From assembly GCA_003220535.1 (NCBI GenBank), contig QHSU01000019.1, positions 1 to 32,082 on the forward strand: a stretch of 32,082 bases of DNA, read 5' to 3'. Made by a program: the position numbers and the translations under genes. Of this stretch, positions 1 through 5,995 are shown piece by piece; within the stretch, counting starts at the first letter, position 1, and every line of letters starts with the position of its first letter. The stretch is from Candidatus Rokuibacteriota bacterium. GTDB taxonomy: Bacteria; Methylomirabilota; Methylomirabilia; Rokubacteriales; CSP1-6. The notes under the pieces are model-generated. The model worked only from the letters and a program-made list of their open reading frames with translations, ran no database searches and had not been told where the DNA came from.

Positions 1-133
1 CGGTCCGTTCATGGCGCAGATTCCCAATCCCCCGGCTGGCTGGACGAGCCCATATGCGTTCGCCAGTGACACGGCGTCTGGCACCTTCGTGATTTCCGCG
101 ATTGGTGACAACACGACCGTCCGTTTGCCATAG
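1..133 (+). CDS. Type IV pilin, C-terminal end only (cut by window edge)
   Basis: This is the last 43 codons of a pilin subunit; the N-terminal part lies outside the window. Bases 1-121 are identical to 1120-1240 inside the complete pilin gene downstream. The two then diverge, ending RLP here and SLP in the other copy. The reading frame starts at base 2 and stops with TAG at 131-133. A near-identical hairpin follows both genes. The pair is therefore a tandem duplication, or was homogenised by gene conversion. Because the cut falls inside the identical segment, it is unknown how different the N-terminal halves are. Confidence 0.75.
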   Translation, partial: GPFMAQIPNPPAGWTSPYAFASDTASGTFVISAIGDNTTVRLP

Positions 134-151
134 GGCATCGACGGCACACGC

Positions 152-185
152 CGCACGGGAAGGGACCCGGCTCCCTTCCCGTGCG
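152..185 (+). terminator. Hairpin after the first pilin copy
   Basis: A perfect 14-bp stem (152-165 with 172-185) closes a 6-base loop and lies 19 bases after the pilin stop. The arms contain GGGAAGGGA and TCCCTTCCC, the same core as the hairpin after the second pilin gene. There is no T-run, so it may protect mRNA 3' ends rather than terminate transcription intrinsically. Confidence 0.55.
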
Positions 186-302
186 CATCGAGCGTGAAAC
201 TGTAGCACCCGCCAAACGTCCCGCCGCACGTCGCTGAGGTCGCACTTTTCGATCCCCACCCCGCTCCAGCAATCGGCTCTCACGGGGTCGCTCGGCCAGA
301 CC

Positions 303-500
303 GGCTCGAACTACAGGCTGAACGTCATCCCGATCCACTTGCCGCCCCTTCGGGAGCGACGGGAGGACGTCCCGCTCCTGGCCGCCCACTTCGTCCGGTG
401 GCCGGGCAACATCCGAGAGCTCGAGAACGTGATCGAGCGGGCGCTGGTCCTGGGCAGCGGCGACATCCTCGAAGCCGAGGCGCTCAGCCACCTCCATCAA
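303..500 (+). pseudogene. Remnant of an NtrC/PilR-type sigma-54 activator
   Basis: The frame starting at 303 reads [20 protein letters not shown] then VPLLAAHFV, the characteristic end of the AAA+ core of sigma-54 activators. It passes straight into [18 protein letters not shown], the conserved segment that normally lies some 30-40 residues further on. The intervening linker is missing without a frameshift. There is no receiver domain, no Walker motifs and no Fis-type HTH. It sits between two pilin genes, and the intact pilin has a sigma-54 promoter, so a PilR-like origin is plausible but inferred. The similarity fades beyond about 500. Confidence 0.65.
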
Positions 501-756
501 TCGCTCGACCTCCAGGAGGTCGCCGTGGGAGATCCCCACAGACGGCATCGACCTCGTCACTCTCGCTTCATCTTCTGCTTTTGCGGCCCCCGACTGCCGC
601 GACGTGGAGCCGGCCGCTGAGCCCCGTGCCAAGCCCTCGGTGACATGACGCTTTTCGTCACCGCGGCTGCCAAGGCCTGTCAAGGAGCGCCGGACCCTCC
701 GGAAATTTAGAGGCCTAAATAACGAAGAAGTCGGTGTTGTTCGCCCGTGCGGGCCG
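501..756. other. No gene seen between the activator remnant and the pilin promoter
   Basis: Open frames here are short and arginine- or proline-rich in the way random GC-rich DNA is. I see no ribosome-binding site with a credible start and no recognisable protein on either strand. It probably contains the decayed end of the activator gene. Confidence 0.5.
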
Positions 757-772
757 TGGCACCGAAGCTGCC
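757..772 (+). promoter_or_regulatory. Sigma-54 (-24/-12) promoter for the pilin gene
   Basis: TGGCAC at 757-762 and TGC at 769-771 match the sigma-54 consensus TGGCACGN4TTGC with exact spacing. The invariant GG is at 758-759 and the invariant GC at 770-771. Transcription would start near 783, giving a leader of about 47 bases before the pilin ATG at 830. Sigma-54 control through PilR is established for pilA genes in Pseudomonas and others. It makes sense here, although the only activator sequence visible is a remnant. Confidence 0.65.
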
Positions 773-829
773 CTGACTCCCATTACGAGAATTGAATAGC
801 GATTCGTGCGAAAACCAAGGAGGATCTCG

Positions 830-1252
830 ATGATTCGGTGGTGGACCAAGAAGCGACTCACGGTAGAAAACCAGCGAGGCTTTACCCTCATCGAGCTGAT
901 GATCGTCGTTGCGATCATCGGCATCCTGGCGGCCATCGCCATCCCGCTCTACGCCAACGTTCAGGCGCGGGCGCGGATCGCCAAGGCCCAGGCCGACGCG
1001 CGCGCGCTCGCCTCGGCGATCTCCATCTACGCCGCCCACATGGGCGTCGTCCCGGCCAGCGGCAGCGCAGGCCTCGCCGCGCTCACGACCGTCGCAGTCA
1101 ACTCCCTCAGCCAGTCGGCCGGTCCGTTCATGGCGCAGATTCCCAATCCCCCGGCTGGCTGGACGAGCCCATATGCGTTCGCCAGTGACACGGCGTCTGG
1201 CACCTTCGTGATTTCCGCGATTGGTGACAACACGACCGTCAGCCTGCCGTAA
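830..1252 (+). CDS. Type IV pilin major subunit (PilA/GspG-like)
   Basis: A 140-residue prepilin. A short positively charged leader ends in G before the signature FTLIELMIVVAIIGILAAIA, which carries the conserved E5 and the hydrophobic helix that packs in the fibre. PilD-type peptidase would cleave after that glycine and methylate the phenylalanine. The C-terminal half is a small, cysteine-free globular domain. The start is the ATG at 830, six bases after AAGGAGG (817-823), not the in-frame GTG at 806. A sigma-54 promoter lies upstream and a hairpin downstream. It is the second of a tandem pair. Confidence 0.92.
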   Translation: MIRWWTKKRLTVENQRGFTLIELMIVVAIIGILAAIAIPLYANVQARARIAKAQADARALASAISIYAAHMGVVPASGSAGLAALTTVAVNSLSQSAGPFMAQIPNPPAGWTSPYAFASDTASGTFVISAIGDNTTVSLP

Positions 1253-1278
1253 ACGCATCAACCGCACACCCACGACGC

Positions 1279-1305
1279 ACGGGAAGGGAACCGTTCCCTT
1301 CCCGT
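1279..1305. terminator. Hairpin between the convergent pilin and XRE genes
   Basis: A perfect 12-bp stem (1279-1290 with 1294-1305) with a 3-base loop separates two convergent genes and can serve both directions. It touches the stop codon of the minus-strand regulator at 1305-1307. Its core is the same as the hairpin at 152-185. Confidence 0.65.
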
Positions 1306-1499
1306 CATTTCAGCAGAGTCCCCGGTTTAATGCGAAGTGCCTTGGCGACTCGGTCGAGCATCGTCAGCGAGATTTCCTTGCTGGCGGCTTCGATCTGCGC
1401 GACATAGATCCGGCTAGTCCCCACGCGATCGGCTAGCGTCTGCTGGGTCAATCCCAGCTTCAAGCGACGCCGCTTCACGTTCTGACCTACACGCTTCAT
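1305..1499 (-). CDS. Small XRE-family HTH regulator
   Basis: A 64-residue protein that is essentially one lambda-repressor-type helix-turn-helix: basic N-terminus, then LTQQTLADRVGTSRIYVAQIE as the helix-turn-helix, then DRVAKALRIKPGTLLK as the closing helix. It resembles stand-alone regulators such as restriction-modification controller proteins, but no restriction genes are near. Two in-frame ATGs exist, at 1508 and 1499, neither with a Shine-Dalgarno. I chose 1499 because the predicted promoter would start transcription at about 1503, giving a nearly leaderless message. Autoregulation is suggested by a palindrome in its own promoter. Confidence 0.75.
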   Translation of the reverse strand: MKRVGQNVKRRRLKLGLTQQTLADRVGTSRIYVAQIEAASKEISLTMLDRVAKALRIKPGTLLK

Positions 1500-1509
1500 C
1501 AGCGACATG

Positions 1510-1538
1510 ATGTTATGCCATTGGCATACACAGGTCAA
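1510..1538 (-). promoter_or_regulatory. Promoter and palindromic operator of the small XRE gene
   Basis: On the minus strand, TTGACC (1538-1533) and TAACAT (1515-1510) are separated by 17 bases, a good sigma-70 arrangement. Centred in the spacer is the perfect palindrome TATGCCA-T-TGGCATA (1514-1528). Its position between -35 and -10 is that of an autorepression site. The XRE product is the obvious candidate to bind it; that link is inferred. Confidence 0.6.
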
Positions 1539-1590
1539 GCCCCCTCTAATCCGCGTTCACGATAAGCGGCAGCTGGCGCCTTGGGCGCTC

Positions 1591-1680
1591 TCACCGGCTC
1601 GCCAGGATCGCGATGAGGAGCGCCACCACGATCGCGAGGAGCAGCGCGACCACGAGCAGTCTCAGGATCAGCGAGCGCAT
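1591..1680 (-). CDS. Tiny hydrophobic protein, possible membrane peptide
   Basis: A 29-codon frame encodes MRSLILRLLVVALLLAIVVA and then more of the same, ending ASR. It is a single transmembrane helix with basic residues at both ends. It starts 16 bases after the stop of the zinc-ribbon gene upstream and points the same way, so it may be the last gene of the element's operon. Small single-helix peptides of this type include phage holin-like proteins and type I toxins, but nothing here decides between them. Chance hydrophobicity in GC-rich DNA cannot be excluded. Confidence 0.35.
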   Translation of the reverse strand: MRSLILRLLVVALLLAIVVALLIAILASR

Positions 1681-1696
1681 CGGGGCGTCCTCGCTT

Positions 1697-1936
1697 TCAC
1701 GCCCGATCTCCTAGCCGCCGTTCCAGCGCCTCGATCGCCTGCCGGGCGGCCCGGGCGAGCACGCGCAGCTCGTCGTCCCGGTGCTGGTGCGACGTCGCCT
1801 TGCGTTGACGGCTGAGCTTCGCCCGGCAGCGCCCTGAGCAAGCGCCCTTCTGGCGGTCGGTCAGCGGCTTTCCGCACCCGAGGCATTCTCGCTTAGACCC
1901 CGCCACAAGCGCACGTGCGTTCGAGGAGGCGCTCAT
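1697..1936 (-). CDS. Small zinc-ribbon protein (CxxC...CSxRC type)
   Basis: A 79-residue protein. CLGC and CSGRC, about 13 residues apart, form a four-cysteine zinc site followed by a basic stretch and a C-terminal helix (RAARQAIEALERRL). The start overlaps the stop of the upstream gene by ATGA, indicating translational coupling. A clear paralogue lies in the island at 26498-26686 with the same cysteine spacing, the same CRA motif and the same C-terminal helix. The role is unknown; such proteins are common in phage and island small-gene clusters. Confidence 0.68.
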   Translation of the reverse strand: MSASSNARALVAGSKRECLGCGKPLTDRQKGACSGRCRAKLSRQRKATSHQHRDDELRVLARAARQAIEALERRLGDRA

Positions 1937-2307
1937 TTGTCCGGTCCCAGCCGGGACCCCCTCAGATCGCGTCCACGAGGCTGCCCGGGGACCAACTCTG
2001 AGGGATCGGTCACGTCCTGGGCGAACGATTCGAAGAGCGCCAGGGCTCGGCTCCGGGCTTCGGCCCGGCGTTGCTCCACCGGCGCAGGGTGCCGGTCATC
2101 GAGCACGCCATATGTCAAAGGCACCGACCGCTGCTCCTGGCGCAGCGCGGGGCGCTTCTTCTCGTGGCGGGCGATGACGTAGAAGGGGCGTGCGTCCGGA
2201 TAGGCCCCGCACTCGATCATCAGGGTCACGCGGTGGCCCGCCGGGCTCACGGCTTGGCAGACGACCCCCGCGGGCTCGGGGCGCTGTGATAGATTGGCGT
2301 CTGTCAC
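1933..2307 (-). CDS. Hypothetical protein of the prophage-like element
   Basis: A 124-residue soluble protein with no recognised domain. The central part (VTLMIECGAYPDARPFYVIA) looks like beta strands; the C-terminal half is arginine-rich and helical. It has no signal peptide. Its stop overlaps the next gene's start by ATGA, placing it in the same minus-strand operon as the zinc-ribbon genes. Confidence 0.6.
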   Translation of the reverse strand: MTDANLSQRPEPAGVVCQAVSPAGHRVTLMIECGAYPDARPFYVIARHEKKRPALRQEQRSVPLTYGVLDDRHPAPVEQRRAEARSRALALFESFAQDVTDPSELVPGQPRGRDLRGSRLGPDK

Positions 2308-2369
2308 GTTCTCTCCGTTCTCGGCGCCTCGGGGGTCACGTCCCGGGGCGTCGGTTTTTTCAGTTCACT

Positions 2370-2486
2370 TCATCCGCGAGCGCCGCATCGAAAGCATTTC
2401 GGCGAGAGATCCCGCGTCAAGACCGTCGTTCCGCAGACCCTGCACACGAAGAGCGTCGGCCGGCCCTCAGCGCGTTCGAGCTTCAC
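2370..2486 (-). CDS. 38-residue zinc-ribbon protein
   Basis: A very small protein: a short basic lead, then LFVCRVCGTTVLTRDLSPKC and FRCGARG. CxxC and CxxC are 14 residues apart, a rubredoxin-like zinc knuckle. It starts with GTG overlapping the TGA of the gene before it (GTGA, 2483-2486). A longer in-frame extension to 2609 exists, but its sequence is arginine- and proline-rich shadow, so the overlap start is preferred. Confidence 0.55.
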   Translation of the reverse strand: MKLERAEGRPTLFVCRVCGTTVLTRDLSPKCFRCGARG

Positions 2487-2629
2487 CGGAGCACCCTGGG
2501 CAAGACATGCGGCGGGCCGCTGTCGAGCGCGGCGACTCGGGCCCGGCATCCTCGACAGAAGCGATCTGCGGGGTCGGTCGCCAGCCGAAGGCGAGAGCAG
2601 CCGAGGCACTCGCGCTGCTGCGCGGCCAT
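2483..2629 (-). CDS. 48-residue zinc-ribbon protein
   Basis: ATG at 2629 opens a frame with ECLGCSRLRLATDPADRFCR then GCRARVAAL: two CxxC pairs about 14 residues apart. A GGAAG sequence lies about 11 bases upstream. It overlaps the next zinc-ribbon gene by GTGA, so the two are a coupled pair. The two proteins are not obvious duplicates of each other outside the cysteines. DNA or RNA binding is possible but unproved. Confidence 0.55.
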   Translation of the reverse strand: MAAQQRECLGCSRLRLATDPADRFCRGCRARVAALDSGPPHVLPRVLR

Positions 2630-2707
2630 CCGGGACGAAACTTCCTTACGGGCGCAAGCGCCTTGAAGTTGAGGTTTCGCCGAGCTCTATCAGGCGAGAC
2701 CGTCATC

Positions 2708-3031
2708 TCACGACCCCTCTGCGGCCGGCGGCGTCAGCGTGTCCAGCTGGCGGCGAAGCCAGGCATCTCGAGCCGCCTCGCGGGCCTGTCTGACCTGCGC
2801 GAGAGTAGGCACGAGTCGGACTTGGTACGAGGCGTGGAGGTCTCGAACCATCTCGACACACGCCCGCGCGAGGCTGGCGTGCTGTCCCGTGACGGCACAA
2901 TCCATCGCGCTCGAGCGCGAGCTCAGTTCGCCAACCGATTGCAGCGCTGCCGTGAACTCGTCGAAGGCCTGGAGCATGCGGCGAAGCGCCGCTTCGAGCT
3001 CGCCTCGACGGAGGAGTTCGTCGGGCGTCAT
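2708..3031 (-). CDS. Hypothetical all-helical protein
   Basis: A 107-residue, alanine-, leucine- and arginine-rich protein predicted to be helical throughout, with heptad-like stretches at both ends. It has no signal peptide or membrane segment. The start ATG overlaps the previous gene's stop by ATGA (3028-3031). It could be a scaffold- or tail-associated phage protein, but no motif supports a specific role. Confidence 0.6.
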   Translation of the reverse strand: MTPDELLRRGELEAALRRMLQAFDEFTAALQSVGELSSRSSAMDCAVTGQHASLARACVEMVRDLHASYQVRLVPTLAQVRQAREAARDAWLRRQLDTLTPPAAEGS

Positions 3032-3186
3032 TGCCGCTGAAGATCCTGGCGAAGCATGCTGAGGTACCTCTCTTGGCGGCTCCGAGCGATCCGCTCTGCT
3101 TCGTCCATGATGTTCAGGATGGTGACGGCGAAGCCGTTCACGAGATCCAGGACCTGGACGCCTTCAAGCGGGAGCGCCGGGTCCAA
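3028..3186 (-). CDS. Hypothetical helical protein overlapping its upstream neighbour
   Basis: The C-terminal part (VQVLDLVNGFAVTILNIMDE followed by a basic helix) looks like real coding sequence. The start is uncertain: TTG at 3186 overlaps the upstream gene by 23 bases, and GTG at 3141 lies after it. Neither has a good ribosome-binding site. The alternative is a -1/+1 frameshift from the upstream gene, by programmed slippage or decay. Confidence 0.45.
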   Translation of the reverse strand: MDPALPLEGVQVLDLVNGFAVTILNIMDEAERIARSRQERYLSMLRQDLQRQ

Positions 3187-3397
3187 CGCGGACAAGAGAC
3201 ATCGTCCCCCGTTGGAGGATCTGCTGCACCATCGGATCGCTTGGGCGCACGCCGAGCGAGCGGGCGACGGCGGCCCGCTCGGCGGTTGTGAACGCCTGGG
3301 CCGTCTGGCGGGCACTCTCCTCGGCGAACTTCGTGACCTCAGCACGCGCCCGCGCGGTGTCGAGGTCGAGGGTCATCCGGAGGCGTGCGTCAGCCAT
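3164..3397 (-). CDS. Hypothetical protein, possible truncated tape-measure N-terminus
   Basis: A 77-residue protein beginning MADARLRMTLDLDTARARAE, followed by an alanine-rich helix and a short tail. A good AAGGAG lies eight bases before the ATG. The opening 'xMTLDLDTARAxxEVTKF' resembles the first residues of phage tail tape-measure proteins, but the rest of such a protein is absent. This is a weak resemblance only. Confidence 0.55.
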   Translation of the reverse strand: MADARLRMTLDLDTARARAEVTKFAEESARQTAQAFTTAERAAVARSLGVRPSDPMVQQILQRGTMSLVRVGPGAPA

Positions 3398-3586
3398 CTG
3401 CTACACTCCTTGCGTCCGAAAGGTTTTGGACCGTCAGGGATTTCAACCCCGCCCGTCGCCTCACGAGGAGAGCCCAGCTCCCGCTTCGGCGTGCGCAGCA
3501 GCGCCACGGCCCATCAAGATCCTGCCTCACCGCTCAAGGCGCTCCCGCATGCTCTCTCTTGGTCGCCTCGAATGTCATTGCTGCCC

Positions 3587-3621
3587 GCCGCGCCACCGTT
3601 AAGGAGAAACGGCGGCGCGGC
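3587..3621 (-). terminator. Long GC-rich hairpin after the coiled-coil gene
   Basis: A 14-bp stem with one mismatch (3587-3600 with 3608-3621) and a 7-base loop lies about 55 bases beyond the minus-strand stop at 3677. It separates the TerS-TerL-portal group from the small downstream genes. The rest of 3398-3676 holds no convincing gene. There is no T-run. Confidence 0.45.
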
Positions 3622-3676
3622 CCCAGCCGAGCGCCGGGACGCCGCTCGCGACGGCGTGGGCGAGACGTGAACGATG

Positions 3677-4309
3677 TTAGGCACCGAGTTCTCGCACAAC
3701 GATATCTCTCACGGACTCGTGCGTGCGCTCGACGAGCGCGGCGATGGTCGTCTGCTCACTGGCCTCGACCCAGCCGACCATGGCGGGGAACACGTCGCGC
3801 AGTCGCCAGAGACAGACCTTGCTGAGCAGGACTTCCGAGATACGGAGATCCGTTTCGGGCAGGATCTGCTGCATGAGATCCTTCCGGTCGCCGAAGACGC
3901 GATTGGCCGCAGCGAAGGCTTTGAGCGTGGACACGAAGGGGGCGAGCGCGGCGTCGAGCGTGCCGGCCGCGTCGCGTTCCGCGTCGAGAAACGCGAGAAG
4001 CTGTGCGGCGGCAATGCGGCGGCTGGCGCGAACCTCATCCGCCTTCAGCGCTTCGATCTCCTTGTCGAGCTTGCCGATCGCCAGCTCGTGATCCTCGATC
4101 TCGACGTCGAGTGCGAGGGTGTCTTTCCGCAAACGCGTGATGGCTCGTTCGTCTCCGACCGCCACCGCCGCACCGCGCTCGGTCTTCATCGCATCGCGCC
4201 GCGTGCGCAGCCCGTGCAGCGCATCGGCGAGCTCGGCGTGCCGCCTCGTGACCCCGATGATCTCGCTGCTGATCTGATCGCGGGCCTTGGTCGCGTCGGT
4301 GACGTTGAT
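3677..4309 (-). CDS. Coiled-coil protein following portal, probable ATC start
   Basis: A protein of about 210 residues. Residues 1-100 are strongly helical with coiled-coil character (for example ELAIGKLDKEIEALKADEVR); the C-terminal part is a mixed domain ending DIVVRELGA. The first standard start is ATG at 4189, but the same frame is open and coding-like back to the portal stop (NVTDATKARDQISSEIIGVT). At 4309 an ATC codon sits six bases after GGAGGAG, an ideal Shine-Dalgarno. I therefore place the start there; a base error for ATG is possible. Its position after portal suggests a head-related or scaffold role, which is inference. Confidence 0.62.
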   Translation of the reverse strand: MNVTDATKARDQISSEIIGVTRRHAELADALHGLRTRRDAMKTERGAAVAVGDERAITRLRKDTLALDVEIEDHELAIGKLDKEIEALKADEVRASRRIAAAQLLAFLDAERDAAGTLDAALAPFVSTLKAFAAANRVFGDRKDLMQQILPETDLRISEVLLSKVCLWRLRDVFPAMVGWVEASEQTTIAALVERTHESVRDIVVRELGA

Positions 4310-4312
4310 TTC

Positions 4313-5995
4313 TTACTCCTCCACGATCCGGACCTCAGGTTTCGGAGTTTGAATGTTGTTCGTGACACGCACCTTTGGTGCGCGCACGCCGGGCACGTGA
4401 TCTTCGATGATTGCAGAAATGAGGCCGTTGGGGTCGCGGATCACCCGGCGGATCACCTGGGCAGATGCTCCCGATGGTGTGGTGGTCGGAGTCGCATCCG
4501 GCACCGCGGTCGTCGGCACCGCGGTCGTCTGGCTCGGCCCTGTCTTCCGCGGATCCGAGTCGAACACGAGGCCAAGCTCGTCGGCGCGCGCGTTGTCCGC
4601 CGCGATCTCACGGTCGAGCTGCTCGATGTTGTAGCCGAGTTCCGTGACGACCTGGCTTCGCGACTTGAAGCCCGAGCGCACGAGCGCGCGCTCGGCCTCG
4701 GAATCCTGCACCGGATGAAGATAGCCGAATCGAGGCGGCACCCACTCGACCCGTTCCCAAGCCTTCGGATTCTTCTCATAGCCCGGGGGAATCGGCAGCG
4801 CGCCGCTGGCGAACGCCTGCGCGAGCCATGACGCCCAGACCGGCCGGCAGAACTGAAACGCGATGATCTGATGCTGGCGCTGCTCGATCTTTCTGCGGAA
4901 CTCGTTGAGGATCACGCGCAGCGCACGATCAGAAACTTCGCGAAGGTCGCCGGTGAGGAGCTCATATGGAACCCCGGCCGCGGTGGCGGCGCCCATCAAC
5001 TGCACGCGCATGAACTCGCCGTAACTTGCGCCCGCATCGGGGGGCTGGTTGAACGTCACATCCTCGCCCGGGCCGAGCTCCTGAAAGATACCCGGTTCGA
5101 GTGCGAGGATCGGCAGGCCGTTGTCGTCGAGGTTCACGGCCTGGCCGGTCAGCGGATCGAGATGATTGCCGCTCGCGTCGGCCAGCGTGGCCGGGCGCTT
5201 CACGAACCACGCGAACAGATTCTGGAGCTGCGCGCGGAGCAGCGTCGCATCGTCGAAGCGATCCACGTCGTACAACTTGATGAGGGCCTGCGTCAGATGC
5301 GGGAGCCCTCGGAGTTGATTCGGGCGAACCGGCTCGTAGACATGCGTGACGAGCAGCTGTCCGTTGATGTTGCGTGCCGGGATCGCGACAAGCGACGAGC
5401 GGTGAAGATCGCTGAAGAAGGCGGGCTGCTGCTGGTAGAACGAATACGTGGTGTTGTAGGTCGAGGGGCAGAACTCCGGCTCAAGAATTTGCAGCTGGAG
5501 CGGCACCACCAAGCCATCCGATAGGAGGCGAGGGCGGATCCTGACGAAACACTCTCCCGCCTCCAGCCAACACCGAACGGCTTGGCTCATCAGCCCGTAC
5601 AGGTCGAGCACGCCGCTGGTATCGGCCTCGTCGACCCACTGACCCCACAACTCATGCACGCGATCACGAAATGCGGCGTCCGGAGCCAGACTCTTCGGGA
5701 TGAGGCCTGTCCCGACGAGATTGGTGACGAGTTTGTCGATGATGTCATTCGCGAAGCCGTTGTTGCGTGTGGCGCTGCGCGAGCGGTCGCGCAGCGTGCT
5801 CTGGCTGAACAGCATCGCGTCGTTCGGGCCGAGCGTCGGCGCGTGCCATCCGCGCGCGCGGCGCCCGTGGCCCGCGGCCTCGAATGGCGCCGTCGCTGTG
5901 TTTCTCACTTGCGTCACGAGCTCCGCGCGTGGAGCGACGGCGGCTGGTGATCGGCGGAAGAGGCGTGTGACGGCGGCGAACGGATTTAGATTCAT
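4313..5995 (-). CDS. Phage portal protein, lambda gpB family
   Basis: A 560-residue protein of normal length for the family. The portal is the dodecameric ring through which DNA enters the capsid. Family features are visible: an RNNGFANDIIDKLVTNLVGTG segment typical of the N-terminal region, a central beta-rich body, the VPYELLTGDLREVSDRALRV region and the WASWLAQAFASGALPIPP region. The C-terminus is a low-complexity PTTAVPDATPTTTPS linker plus a VIRDPNGLISAIIED segment. The start ATG overlaps the terminase stop by ATGA. No capsid protease or major capsid gene follows, which is unusual. Confidence 0.92.
   Translation of the reverse strand: MNLNPFAAVTRLFRRSPAAVAPRAELVTQVRNTATAPFEAAGHGRRARGWHAPTLGPNDAMLFSQSTLRDRSRSATRNNGFANDIIDKLVTNLVGTGLIPKSLAPDAAFRDRVHELWGQWVDEADTSGVLDLYGLMSQAVRCWLEAGECFVRIRPRLLSDGLVVPLQLQILEPEFCPSTYNTTYSFYQQQPAFFSDLHRSSLVAIPARNINGQLLVTHVYEPVRPNQLRGLPHLTQALIKLYDVDRFDDATLLRAQLQNLFAWFVKRPATLADASGNHLDPLTGQAVNLDDNGLPILALEPGIFQELGPGEDVTFNQPPDAGASYGEFMRVQLMGAATAAGVPYELLTGDLREVSDRALRVILNEFRRKIEQRQHQIIAFQFCRPVWASWLAQAFASGALPIPPGYEKNPKAWERVEWVPPRFGYLHPVQDSEAERALVRSGFKSRSQVVTELGYNIEQLDREIAADNARADELGLVFDSDPRKTGPSQTTAVPTTAVPDATPTTTPSGASAQVIRRVIRDPNGLISAIIEDHVPGVRAPKVRVTNNIQTPKPEVRIVEE

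Noticed and set aside
2467..2706. 79-codon minus-strand frame starting two bases after the helical gene's stop
   Set aside because: After about 25 plausible residues it becomes shadow of the zinc-ribbon genes; perhaps a frameshifted N-terminal extension, but not supportable.
3674..4831. 385-codon plus-strand frame
   Set aside because: Antisense to the coiled-coil gene and portal, no ribosome-binding site, no recognisable protein.
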